Part shown: positions 24,284-31,963 of the stretch, one piece after another
Layout of the letters: every line of letters begins with the position of its first letter
How positions within the stretch are numbered: position 1 is the stretch's first letter
NCBI GenBank assembly: GCA_017396125.1
Contig: JAFQMX010000049.1
Coordinates: 1-48,503, forward strand
Length of the DNA stretch: 48,503 nucleotides
From: Clostridia bacterium
Lineage (GTDB): Bacteria > Bacillota > Clostridia > Christensenellales > Pumilibacteraceae
Direction of reading: 5' to 3'
Notes under the pieces: generated by a model
The model's database searches: none
Told to the model about the DNA's origin: nothing
Seen by the model: only the letters and a program-made list of their open reading frames with translations
Position numbers and translations under genes: made by a program

Positions 24284-25887
24284 TAAAATATATTTTCGTT
24301 ACCGGCGGAGTCGTATCGGGACTTGGTAAGGGAATTACCGCGGCATCCTTGGGTATGATGCTCAAGGCTAAGGGACTCAAGGTAATTGCGCAAAAGCTTG
24401 ACCCGTACATCAATATTGACCCTGGTACTATGAGCCCTTATCAGCACGGAGAAGTTTTCGTTACTGAGGATGGTTGTGAAACCGACCTTGACCTTGGCCA
24501 CTACGAGAGATTTATCGACGAGAATCTCAACAAATTCTCCAATCTCACCACAGGTAAGGTGTACTGGAACGTTCTTAACAACGAGCGTTCGGGTATGTAC
24601 AACGGCGAAACCGTGCAGGTAATCCCGCACATCACCAACGAAATAAAGAAATTCATCTACTCCGTGGGCAAAAAAATAAATGCTGACGTAGTTATTACCG
24701 AAATCGGCGGAACTACCGGCGATATCGAAAGCCTGCCGTTTATCGAGGCAATCAGACAGGTTTCCAACGAGGTGGGTAGAAATAACTGCTTATTTATTCA
24801 CGTAACTCTTGCTCCGTATATCAAGAGCACGGGTGAAATCAAGTCCAAGCCTACACAGCACAGCGTTAACGGACTTCAGGCGCTGGGAATTTCGCCTAAT
24901 CTTATAGTAATCCGTACTCAAAATCCGCTTACTGACGAGTTTAGAGAAAAAATTGCTTTGTTTTGTAATGTCGAAAAGGATTGCGTAATCGAAAACCGCA
25001 ACGTTGGACTTCTTTACGAAGCGCCTATTATGCTCGAAGAGAGCAAGATGACGGAGATCGTTTCGAGAGAACTTGGGCTGGGTGACAACGAGCCTGACCT
25101 TACTGCTTGGAAGGACATGCTCGACAGAGCGCACAACCGCAAGCAAACCGTAAAAATTGGCTTGGTAGGAAAGTACGTAAAAATGTACGACACCTATTTA
25201 TCCGTTGTAGAAGCTTTGACTCATGCTGGTATCGAAAACAGCGCTTATATTGATCTTAAGTGGATTGATGCCGAGGACGTTACGCCGACTACCGCTCACG
25301 ATATTTTGAGCGATTGCGACGGAATTATTCTTCCGGGCGGATTTGGTGACAGAGGCATAGAAGGTATGATTCAGACGGCTAAATATTGCCGCGAAAATGA
25401 CCTTCCGTACTTTGGAATTTGCCTTGGTATGCAAATCGTTACAATAGATTTTGCGCGTCACGTAGCAGGACTCAAGGACGCTAACAGCCGAGAATTTGAC
25501 CCGCACTCGCAAAACAAGGTTATAGATATTATGGAAGAGCAGGTGGGATTGCAGAACACCGGCGGAAGTATGAGATTGGGGGGATATGATTGCAGTATCA
25601 AGCCGGGAACTATGCTTTTTGAAGCGTACGGCAAATCGTCTATCGTAGAGCGTCACAGACACCGCTACGAATTTAATAACGAGTACCGCGATACATTTAC
25701 TAATCTTGGACTTACGATTGGCGGAACCTCGCCTGACGGAAGCTTAGTGGAATCCGTTGAAATCACCGACAAGTTGTTCCATCTTGGAGTTCAGTACCAT
25801 CCTGAATTCAAGTCCAGACCACACAAGCCTCATCCGCTTTTCGTTAAGTTTATCGAAAAGTCTATTGAAAACAAAAACCGCAAATAA
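24280..25887 (+). CDS. pyrG: CTP synthase (canonical)
   Basis: This 535-residue enzyme aminates UTP to CTP using ATP and glutamine. The amidoligase domain has the P-loop GGVVSGLGKG, KLDPYINIDPGTMSP, D71 in TDLDLGHYE, EIGGTTGDIES and SKPTQHSV. The amidotransferase domain has GGFGDRG, C381 in GICLGMQ, and H507/E509 in QYHPEFKSRP. All catalytic residues are present, in contrast to the paralogue at 9201. The start overlaps the carB-dapF stop (ATGA, 24280-24283), so it is the last gene of that operon, and a terminator follows at 25909. Confidence 0.98.
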   Translation: MIKYIFVTGGVVSGLGKGITAASLGMMLKAKGLKVIAQKLDPYINIDPGTMSPYQHGEVFVTEDGCETDLDLGHYERFIDENLNKFSNLTTGKVYWNVLNNERSGMYNGETVQVIPHITNEIKKFIYSVGKKINADVVITEIGGTTGDIESLPFIEAIRQVSNEVGRNNCLFIHVTLAPYIKSTGEIKSKPTQHSVNGLQALGISPNLIVIRTQNPLTDEFREKIALFCNVEKDCVIENRNVGLLYEAPIMLEESKMTEIVSRELGLGDNEPDLTAWKDMLDRAHNRKQTVKIGLVGKYVKMYDTYLSVVEALTHAGIENSAYIDLKWIDAEDVTPTTAHDILSDCDGIILPGGFGDRGIEGMIQTAKYCRENDLPYFGICLGMQIVTIDFARHVAGLKDANSREFDPHSQNKVIDIMEEQVGLQNTGGSMRLGGYDCSIKPGTMLFEAYGKSSIVERHRHRYEFNNEYRDTFTNLGLTIGGTSPDGSLVESVEITDKLFHLGVQYHPEFKSRPHKPHPLFVKFIEKSIENKNRK

Positions 25888-25908
25888 TTCGTAGTCATAC
25901 GAGATAGA

Positions 25909-25941
25909 AACAGAAGAGTAAGCAAGCTCTTCTGTTTTTTT
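25909..25941 (+). terminator. Rho-independent terminator after pyrG
   Basis: AACAGAAGAG (25909-25918) pairs with CTCTTCTGTT (25927-25936) in a perfect 10-bp stem, followed by a T-run. Confidence 0.92.
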
Positions 25942-26012
25942 ATTTGGACTTGTCTGCATTGAAAATAATAAAAACGAGGTGACAAAAATAAATTTAAAGC
26001 ATATTAATTATT

Positions 26013-27143
26013 ATGCTAAACAGTAATCTCGAAAAGTTGGAATACGTCTTTGCTTCTGTGTCGCAAAAGGTGAAAAAGGCAAAGAGTAGCGGTGCAAAAA
26101 TTATTGATATGGGCATAGGCGACGTTACGCTCCCGCTTGGCAAAACTGTGGTGGATGCAGGAGTGAATGCAATTGCGGAAATGAGCTGTAATGAAGGTTT
26201 CAGGGGGTACGGTGACAGTAGCGGTTACGACTTTTTGAAGGACGCTGTGGCCAAATATTACGAGGGACGCGTGCGCCTTTTTCGTGACGAAATATTTATT
26301 AGTGACGGCGCAAAGAGTGATTGCTCGGGAATTACGGACCTTTTTTTTGGCAACGTATTCGTGACTGATCCATCCTATCCCGTGTACGTTAATTCCAATA
26401 TTATAGCAGGGAATTTCCCCATTTTTTTACAGGGTAACGTCTCCAACGGATTTAAGCCTGCGCCAGATGGAAACGTTCCCGTAGAGGCTGTGTACATTTG
26501 TTCGCCCGCAAATCCGACAGGAGTGGTTTATACGCGCTCGGAGCTTGCCGAGTGGGTGAGATACGCGCGTCGCCATCGTGCTTTAATAATTTTTGACTGC
26601 GCATACGAGGCGTATATTACCGAAAATTGTCCGCATTCTATTTTCGAGATAGAGGGTGCGGAGGACGTAGCGATAGAAATAAATTCATTTTCGAAATCCG
26701 CAGGGTTTACGGGGCTACGCTGTGGCTATACGGTAATAAAAAACGAGCGCCTAAAAAAAATGTGGAAAAACCGTCAGGCATCTAAGAGCAACGGAGTATC
26801 GTACCCTATTCAGCGTATGGCAGAGGCGGCGTACAGCGAGCAGGGGAAAAGCGAATGGAGACAAAACGTGGCGTATTATTTGGACAATGCGGGGTTGCTT
26901 TTGCGCGCAATCAAGCGCAGCGGAACGTACTGCGTGGGTGGGGTTAATTCTCCGTACGTTTGGTTTGACTGTGGACGGGACAGTGAAAAGTTTTTTGACG
27001 AGTTATTAAAGTATGGACTCGTTGCAACTCCTGGTGCGGGTTTTGGCAAATCAGCGAAAAATTTTATGCGAGTTACGGGATTTTCGTCGCGCGAAAACAC
27101 AAAAATTGCTTGCGAAATATTGAGCGAGGCGCTTAAAAGGTAA
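26013..27143 (+). CDS. dapL: LL-diaminopimelate aminotransferase
   Basis: This 376-residue PLP-dependent class I aminotransferase converts tetrahydrodipicolinate directly to LL-DAP, the substrate of the DapF domain encoded 2-3 kb upstream. The N-terminus (LEKLEYVFASVSQKV, IIDMGIGDVTLPL) and the PLP-lysine region (NSFSKSAGFTGLRCGYTVI) are characteristic of DapL and separate it from aspartate or histidinol-phosphate aminotransferases. CSPANPTGVVY is the other PLP-site motif. ATG 26013 gives a slightly short N-terminus. No ribosome-binding site lies at the usual distance; the nearest, GAGGTG at 25976, is about 31 bases away. Codon use is less biased than in the preceding operon. Confidence 0.9.
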   Translation: MLNSNLEKLEYVFASVSQKVKKAKSSGAKIIDMGIGDVTLPLGKTVVDAGVNAIAEMSCNEGFRGYGDSSGYDFLKDAVAKYYEGRVRLFRDEIFISDGAKSDCSGITDLFFGNVFVTDPSYPVYVNSNIIAGNFPIFLQGNVSNGFKPAPDGNVPVEAVYICSPANPTGVVYTRSELAEWVRYARRHRALIIFDCAYEAYITENCPHSIFEIEGAEDVAIEINSFSKSAGFTGLRCGYTVIKNERLKKMWKNRQASKSNGVSYPIQRMAEAAYSEQGKSEWRQNVAYYLDNAGLLLRAIKRSGTYCVGGVNSPYVWFDCGRDSEKFFDELLKYGLVATPGAGFGKSAKNFMRVTGFSSRENTKIACEILSEALKR

Positions 27144-27272
27144 ATTTTGTAAAAATTGATTTTGTAAAATAAAGTTAATTTTTGCGTTCAAAGCGGTGTC
27201 CTATATCATAAAACGAACGATTTGTCAATAGCTTTTGCAAAAATTTCATAAAGAAAATTTTTATAAAAAGTA

Positions 27273-27301
27273 TTGATTATTAGGCGAGCATGGCATATAA
27301 T
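27273..27301 (+). promoter_or_regulatory. Promoter for 6S RNA
   Basis: TTGATT (27273-27278), a 17-base spacer, TATAAT (27296-27301). The predicted start near 27308 lies just before the closing stem of the 6S RNA. Confidence 0.75.
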
Positions 27302-27307
27302 AATAGC

Positions 27308-27515
27308 GTAAAGTATTTCTGCGGTGTGCGTGTAGCGTCATATTTATTACCACAGAATTTAAAAGGGTTTGCGCGTATGTCAGCAAGATGTCGGGCCACG
27401 GGAATTTCCCAAAATCATCCGCAAGGAAGGCAGTGGAGGACAGGCGGTTGCATCAGCTTACCCACCTGCATACAACGCAGGTATTAAATCGGACGTTGCA
27501 CGGCATTTGCGGATT
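27308..27515 (+). ncRNA. ssrS: 6S RNA
   Basis: 6S RNA mimics an open promoter and sequesters the sigma-A RNA polymerase holoenzyme. The ~200-base segment folds back along its length. The closing stem 27318-27324 pairs with 27507-27513, and a second helix 27329-27339 pairs with 27492-27502 (11 bp with two G-U pairs). Further arms GGGT/ACCC, TGTC/GACA and CCAC/GTGG can extend the rod. The 5' CTGCGGTGTGCG and 3' CGGCATTTGCGGA match the conserved ends of known 6S RNAs (compare CTGAGATGTTCGC and CGGCATCTCGG in E. coli, from memory). A small hairpin ACCTGC/GCAGGT (27464-27482) lies by the central bubble. Promoter and terminator are in place. The exact ends are estimates. Confidence 0.85.
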
Positions 27516-27527
27516 TTCGCTTTTTCT

Positions 27528-27555
27528 AACCAACCTTTAGCGGGTTGGTTTTTTG
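27528..27555 (+). terminator. Terminator after 6S RNA
   Basis: AACCAACC (27528-27535) pairs with GGTTGGTT (27543-27550), followed by a T-run. Confidence 0.9.
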
Positions 27556-27626
27556 TTTTAGGGCGATTTGTCATTTCGACCAGTAACATCCACGAATTTT
27601 ACAAAATTTTCCGCATAGCATAGAGT

Positions 27627-28370
27627 ATGAAACGGATTTTTTATGATTTTTCCATTACCCACATAGTTGGACGAAAGAAAATAAATTTGTTTTTTTTAAA
27701 AAAAATAGCGGTTATCTCACTATTGCTAACTGCATTATTTGGAGCAATAATATATTTTTGTTTTTTACCAAAAAAAGTAACATTTCCCAAGCGTGAGTAT
27801 CATTATGCAATTTGCTCCACGCACACCTCGGAGGCTGCCGCGAGCGAAAAATCCGAACAGGTCAGAGCTCAGGGCGGTGCAGGCTTTGTGATATTTGACC
27901 AAGCCTATCTGGTGGCTGTTTTCGTCTATCCCGAAAAATCCTTTGCGCAAAGAGTGGTGCAAAACTTGGGCGGGGACGCTTTTGTTTATACGGCACGGCG
28001 CGAGTCTGTAACGCTAAAGGCGAAAAACTCCGTACATGCTCAAACAATCGGCGGTACTAATGGGGTTATCGAGTACGCAATAGAGCAGATTTATTTGACA
28101 CTAATATCACTGGAAAAATCCGAAACTACAACCTCGGTTGTAAAAAATACCGTTTTTTCGTGTTCGCAAAAAATAAAATCGCTAAACAAAAAGCTTGGCA
28201 AGATAAGAAAAAAGTATCTCGGAACCGATGTGGAAAATTTAATTATTAATTGCGAGAGGATTTCCACTTTTTTTGAAGTAGCTTATGCTAATTCGGGCGA
28301 GTTGAAGCTTGTTTTATGCAAAGTTGCGCAAATATTTATAAATTTTACAAATAAAACCGAAATAGTCTAG
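27627..28370 (+). CDS. Single-pass membrane protein with SPOR-like segment, function unknown
   Basis: This 247-residue protein has a basic N-terminus, one membrane helix at about 29-50 (VISLLLTALFGAIIYFCFLP), and the rest presumably outside the membrane. Residues ~58-110 (YHYAICSTHTSEAAASEK..., then AYLVAVFVYPEKSFAQRVV) have the alternating pattern of a SPOR domain, which binds denuded peptidoglycan at division or sporulation septa. The second half is helical and lysine-rich. There is no clear ribosome-binding site before ATG 27627 and no promoter was identified. It may be a cell-envelope protein. The domain call is tentative, and the gene is not assigned to any pathway. Confidence 0.6.
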   Translation: MKRIFYDFSITHIVGRKKINLFFLKKIAVISLLLTALFGAIIYFCFLPKKVTFPKREYHYAICSTHTSEAAASEKSEQVRAQGGAGFVIFDQAYLVAVFVYPEKSFAQRVVQNLGGDAFVYTARRESVTLKAKNSVHAQTIGGTNGVIEYAIEQIYLTLISLEKSETTTSVVKNTVFSCSQKIKSLNKKLGKIRKKYLGTDVENLIINCERISTFFEVAYANSGELKLVLCKVAQIFINFTNKTEIV

Positions 28371-28380
28371 GTAAAAGGGG

Positions 28381-28409
28381 TTGATTATTTAAATTTTATA
28401 TGATATAAT
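28381..28409 (+). promoter_or_regulatory. Promoter of the hydrogenase operon
   Basis: TTGATT (28381-28386), a 17-base spacer, TATAAT (28404-28409), 35 bases upstream of ATG 28444. The ten genes that follow are overlapping or separated by fewer than 20 bases. Confidence 0.75.
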
Positions 28410-28443
28410 ATTATCGAATGTAGTTTGACGGAGAATATATTTT

Positions 28444-28782
28444 ATGAAAGTCAATGAAATTATCAGCTTGCTTGATGCCGAAGTTTTGTGTGGAGACGCA
28501 TTCGAAACCGAAATCGGTTCTGCATTCGGCTCGGATATGATGAGCGACGTTTTGGCATATGTCAACGAGCAGGGTTTGCTTCTCACAGGACTTTGCAATC
28601 CTCAAGTAGTTCGTACTGCGGAAATGATGGATATCAGTTGCATTTGTTTCGTTAGAGGCAAGAAGCCTGATGAATCCGTCGTTGCCCTTGCTGCAGAAAA
28701 GAATATTATGCTTATTGCGACCAAGCGTTGTATGTATTCCGCTTGCGGTGAGTTGTACAAAGCAGGTTTAGAGGGTAATTAA
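28444..28782 (+). CDS. DRTGG-domain protein (first copy)
   Basis: This 112-residue protein resembles the free-standing DRTGG-domain proteins that recur in clostridial [FeFe]-hydrogenase operons. It begins MKVNEIISLLDAEVLCGD and has a central SDMMSDVLAY segment and the later LLTGLCNPQVVRTAEM, IMLIATKRCM core. The domain is also found in phosphotransacetylase and CBS-containing regulators, where it may bind a ligand; its exact role is not established. A second, divergent copy occurs at 30448. The stop overlaps the next start by one base (TAATG). First gene of the operon, with GGAG upstream. Confidence 0.82.
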   Translation: MKVNEIISLLDAEVLCGDAFETEIGSAFGSDMMSDVLAYVNEQGLLLTGLCNPQVVRTAEMMDISCICFVRGKKPDESVVALAAEKNIMLIATKRCMYSACGELYKAGLEGN

Positions 28783-29207
28783 TGGAAGATTGTATAAAAT
28801 TACACTACGTCGTAGACGGACAGGATTTTGTGTCCTGCGGACGCGCTTCCGAGGATGTAAAGCGAACTTTGAAGAGTTTGGGCATATCCAGCCAGGTAAT
28901 TCGAAAAGTCGCTATTGCTATGTACGAAGGTGAGGTTAACATGGTTATACACGCCGATGGTGGTATAGCTGACGTAGGAATTTATGCCGATCGAATAGAA
29001 ATAGTTTTGTCCGACAAGGGCAAGGGCATTGCGGATATCGAAAAGGCAATGCAGGAGGGGTATTCTACTGCTACCGAGGAGATTAGAGAACTCGGCTTTG
29101 GAGCAGGTATGGGACTTCCAAATATGAAAAAATACACAGACGATATGACTATAGAAAGCGAGCTTAATGTAGGAACGACTATAACGATGAGGGTCAATAT
29201 CGTGTAA
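28782..29207 (+). CDS. RsbW/SpoIIAB-like GHKL ATPase (anti-sigma-factor type kinase)
   Basis: This 141-residue protein consists of one histidine-kinase-like ATPase domain. It has an N-box (AMYEGEVNMVIHADG with the Mg-binding Glu/Asn), a G1 box (SDKGKGIADI) and a G2 box (GFGAGMGLPNMKKY). There is no dimerisation/phosphoacceptor histidine domain, so it resembles the serine kinases RsbW, RsbT and SpoIIAB used in partner-switching. No anti-anti-sigma (STAS) partner or PP2C phosphatase is encoded nearby. Its place beside a sensory hydrogenase-like protein suggests signal transduction in the operon. This is inferred from the domain and context. Confidence 0.85.
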   Translation: MEDCIKLHYVVDGQDFVSCGRASEDVKRTLKSLGISSQVIRKVAIAMYEGEVNMVIHADGGIADVGIYADRIEIVLSDKGKGIADIEKAMQEGYSTATEEIRELGFGAGMGLPNMKKYTDDMTIESELNVGTTITMRVNIV

Positions 29208-29219
29208 GCAGGAGACGAA

Positions 29220-30458
29220 ATGAACGCAACCAAAGTCATTACCATTATCGGAGAAAGTTGCAACGGATGCGACAAATGCATGAAGCGTTGTCCGACCGAG
29301 GCAATTCGCGTAAGAAATGGCAAGGCCGTAATAAATTACGACCGTTGTGTGGGTTGCGGAGAATGTGTCAGAGTTTGTCCGACTCATTCCAAGGCGGAGC
29401 ATTACGATCCGTTTGAGATGATTAACGATTACAAATACAAGGTAGTGTTGGTCAGCTCGTCCTTGTATGTTCAGTTTCCAAACATCTCTGACGTAAACGT
29501 ATTGCTGACAGGACTCAAAAAGATGGGTTTTGACGATGTTTTTGAGGTTGCGGTAGGAGTAGAGTACGTTATCAATGCGATTCGCAAATTGATAAAGTCA
29601 GACAGGGCAGTCAAGCCAATAATATCGACCATGTGTCCGGCAGTCAAAAATCTTATTTTGAACAAATACGAGAATATTGCCGATCACCTTGCGCCTATCG
29701 TTCAGCCCGAAAAATATGCAGCAAGACTTGCGCTGGATATCGCGCTCAAAAAGACAGGCTTGGATAGAAAGGACATAGGAATTTTTGTTATTACTCCGTG
29801 TGGCGCTAACGTTATGGAGCTTAAGGAAACCGCTTCGGATATTATTGACGGGGTACTCTCCACGAGAGAGATATATTTCCCGCTTCGCGCAATTATCGGA
29901 AAGATAAAGCGCGATGAGGTGGAAAATCTTTGTGTCGCCAGCACGAAGGGTGTTGTTTGTGCCTCGAACTCTGGTTCTTCCAGTTACATAAATACCGATA
30001 GATATATTACTGCGAGCGGTGTAGAAGGTGTAATCAGCGTGCTAAACGAGATGGATCACGATAGACTTGATTCTCTCGATTACGTAGAATTGTTCGCTTG
30101 CTCGACGGGATGTACGGGCGGTTCGATGAATGTAGAAAACTGCTTTTTGGCAAGAGCACGTATGCGTATGATAGCCAAGCATTTGTCCAACAAAATGGAC
30201 TTTAAGCCTGTAAAAAGACGTAGCATCAAAGAAAAGCCGTACAAAATCAACAACGTTTATAAGCTTCATAACAACTTTATGGAAGCGCTCAAAATGACTA
30301 GGCGCATGAATGAAATTTATGACAAGCTTCCCAAGCTTAATTGCGGATATTGCGGAGCACCGTCGTGCAGAGCATTTGCCGAGGATTACGTAAAGGGCGA
30401 AATACTTAAATGCAGATATTACGAAGTTAAGGAAGATGAGAAACAAGATGAACATTGA
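29220..30458 (+). CDS. [FeFe]-hydrogenase-like sensory Fe-S protein
   Basis: This 412-residue protein has a two-[4Fe-4S] ferredoxin domain (C14-x2-C17-x2-C20-x3-C24 and C43-x2-C46-x2-C49-x3-C53). A hydrogenase H-cluster domain and a C-terminal Fe-S motif (NCGYCGAPSCRAFAEDY) follow. The four H-cluster cysteines are present: C139 (STMCPAV), C194 (TPCGANV), C294 and C298 (ACSTGCTGG). The residue before C139 is Met138, where catalytic enzymes usually carry the proton-relay Cys. This, the short loops and the neighbours suggest a sensory or regulatory hydrogenase (HydS/HsfB-like) that detects H2 or redox state. It has no PAS or kinase domain, so the output probably goes through the adjacent GHKL ATPase. 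The tail is charged. Confidence 0.82.
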   Translation: MNATKVITIIGESCNGCDKCMKRCPTEAIRVRNGKAVINYDRCVGCGECVRVCPTHSKAEHYDPFEMINDYKYKVVLVSSSLYVQFPNISDVNVLLTGLKKMGFDDVFEVAVGVEYVINAIRKLIKSDRAVKPIISTMCPAVKNLILNKYENIADHLAPIVQPEKYAARLALDIALKKTGLDRKDIGIFVITPCGANVMELKETASDIIDGVLSTREIYFPLRAIIGKIKRDEVENLCVASTKGVVCASNSGSSSYINTDRYITASGVEGVISVLNEMDHDRLDSLDYVELFACSTGCTGGSMNVENCFLARARMRMIAKHLSNKMDFKPVKRRSIKEKPYKINNVYKLHNNFMEALKMTRRMNEIYDKLPKLNCGYCGAPSCRAFAEDYVKGEILKCRYYEVKEDEKQDEH

Positions 30459-30765
30459 GAAAATTGCAAACGCAATCGATGCTAATGTAGTAGTAAATTC
30501 TGATGCGGAAATAGAACGCTTTTACGTAGGTGACTTCCTTTCCAGAGTAATGGGCAGCGCGCCGTCCGACAGCTGTTGGCTTACGGTTATGAATAACGTT
30601 AACGTAGCCGGTGTTGCGGTGCTTGCCGAAATCAAGATAATAGTTCTTTGCGAGGGAGTTATGCCTTTGCTGGATCTCAAGAGCAGATGCGAAATGGAAA
30701 ATATAGCGTTGCTCACTACTCGTATGAGTGTGTTTGAAGCCAGCGTAAAACTGGGGAATCTATGA
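30448..30765 (+). CDS. DRTGG-domain protein (second copy)
   Basis: This ~105-residue protein has the same architecture as the gene at 28444: MNIEKIANAIDANVVVNSD at the start, VGDFLSRVMG in the middle and LKSRCEMENIALLTTRMSVF near the end. It lacks the Cys residues of the first copy and is clearly divergent, so the two may form a heteromer. I prefer ATG 30448 because it aligns with the family N-terminus; ATG 30436 is an alternative. It overlaps the preceding gene and the next one (ATGA). Confidence 0.78.
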   Translation: MNIEKIANAIDANVVVNSDAEIERFYVGDFLSRVMGSAPSDSCWLTVMNNVNVAGVAVLAEIKIIVLCEGVMPLLDLKSRCEMENIALLTTRMSVFEASVKLGNL

Positions 30766-31484
30766 AATTCTATTACGATTTTCATATTCATACGTGCTTG
30801 TCACCTTGTGCAGACGACGATATGACGCCCTGCAATATAGTTGGGATGGCAAAGCTCGTAGGGTTAGACGTAATAGCAATTACCGACCACAACAGTTGTC
30901 TTAATTGTCGGGCGATAATGGAGGCATCAAAGGAAATTGACGGTCCGCTGGTTATTGCCGGCATGGAGCTGGAAACTTCCGAAAACGTACATATGGTTAT
31001 GCTTTTTCCGGATATAGACAGGGCGGAAGCCGCATCTGAGGAAATATTCAAAACACTTTTCAAAATAAAAAACAGACCGGATATTTACGGCAATCAGATT
31101 ATTGCCAACTCCGACGATACCGAAAGGGGTAGACTTGATCAGCTTTTGGTGGTATCTTCTGAGTTAGGCGTGTACGACGCGGTAGCTTTTGCGGAAAAGT
31201 ACGGCGGAGTTGCGTATCCGGCTCATATAGACCGTCCGTCCAACGGAATTCTCGGTATTTTGGGCAGCATTGATGAGGACATGGGGTTTAGCACCGTAGA
31301 ATTCAGTGCTACCGCTCCAGACGAACTCAAAAAAGAGTACAAAAGTCGCGGCTACAATATCGTATCCGATTCGGACAGTCACAATCTCGGCTCGCTCAGC
31401 GACCGAATCAATTATCTCGAACTCGACCGCTTAAGTGCGGAAGACGTTATAAAAGCAATAAAATTTATAAGGAGTAAACAATGA
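30762..31484 (+). CDS. PHP-domain phosphoesterase-like protein
   Basis: This 240-residue protein carries a PHP metal-binding domain. It has the histidine motif DFHIHTCLSPCADD at the N-terminus, AITDHNSC, a Glu in GMELETSENVHM, an insertion at ~100-130, GVAYPAHIDRPSNG, and the final SDSDSHNLGSL. Members of this family hydrolyse phosphoesters, but this hydrogenase-linked subgroup has no known substrate that I can name. It overlaps its neighbours on both sides by 4 bases (ATGA). A metal-dependent phosphatase here could act on a phosphorylated partner of the GHKL ATPases; that is inference only. Confidence 0.85.
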   Translation: MKFYYDFHIHTCLSPCADDDMTPCNIVGMAKLVGLDVIAITDHNSCLNCRAIMEASKEIDGPLVIAGMELETSENVHMVMLFPDIDRAEAASEEIFKTLFKIKNRPDIYGNQIIANSDDTERGRLDQLLVVSSELGVYDAVAFAEKYGGVAYPAHIDRPSNGILGILGSIDEDMGFSTVEFSATAPDELKKEYKSRGYNIVSDSDSHNLGSLSDRINYLELDRLSAEDVIKAIKFIRSKQ

Positions 31485-31963
31485 GCAATCAATTTAAAGA
31501 GACTCAAGAGCAGAGAGATAAGCTCAACGCGGTACTCGAAGAACAGAAGAATGTTCCTGGCTCGCTTATGAAAGTAATGCAGCAGGCACAGGAAATTTAC
31601 GGTTATCTTCCGCTTGAAGTTCAGGCAAGAATAGCTGATTTTCTCAACATTCCAATGGAAGAAATCTATGGTATCGCCACTTTCTATGCGCAGTTCCACA
31701 CTGAGCCAAGCGGTAAGTACAAGGTAGGTATCTGTCTTGGAACAGCTTGTTACGTAAAAGGCTCCGGAGACATTCTTGAGAAACTTAAGACTCTTCTTAA
31801 GGTTGATGCCGGCAAGACCACCCCAGATCTTAAGTATACCTTGGATGCAACCAGATGTATCGGATGCTGCGGTTTGGCGCCTGTTATGACTGTTAACGAA
31901 GAAGTTTACGGAAAAATCACCGTGGATGACGTAGAGAGAATAATAGCAAAGTATAATGACTGA
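31481..31963 (+). CDS. hndA: NADH-linked hydrogenase subunit HndA/HydC (NuoE-like)
   Basis: This 160-residue thioredoxin-like [2Fe-2S] protein corresponds to NuoE of complex I and to HydC/HndA of trimeric and tetrameric [FeFe]-hydrogenases. The helical N-terminus (SLMKVMQQAQEIYGYLP) precedes the cluster ligands C-x4-C in CLGTACYVKGSG and the second pair in RCIGCCGLAPVM. It passes electrons between the NADH/FMN subunit and the other clusters. It starts by ATGA overlap with the PHP gene and is followed, with an 8-base overlap, by a GHKL ATPase gene inserted before hndB. Confidence 0.93.
   Translation: MSNQFKETQEQRDKLNAVLEEQKNVPGSLMKVMQQAQEIYGYLPLEVQARIADFLNIPMEEIYGIATFYAQFHTEPSGKYKVGICLGTACYVKGSGDILEKLKTLLKVDAGKTTPDLKYTLDATRCIGCCGLAPVMTVNEEVYGKITVDDVERIIAKYND

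Noticed and set aside
27300..27520. RNase P RNA in the gap after dapL
   Set aside because: The conserved RNase P core (such as GAGGAAAGTCC) is missing. Overall length, closing stems and end motifs fit 6S RNA instead.
27290..27623. Small plus-strand frames at 27290-27487 and 27369-27623
   Set aside because: They overlap the 6S RNA and its terminator, lack ribosome-binding sites and have no protein-like pattern.
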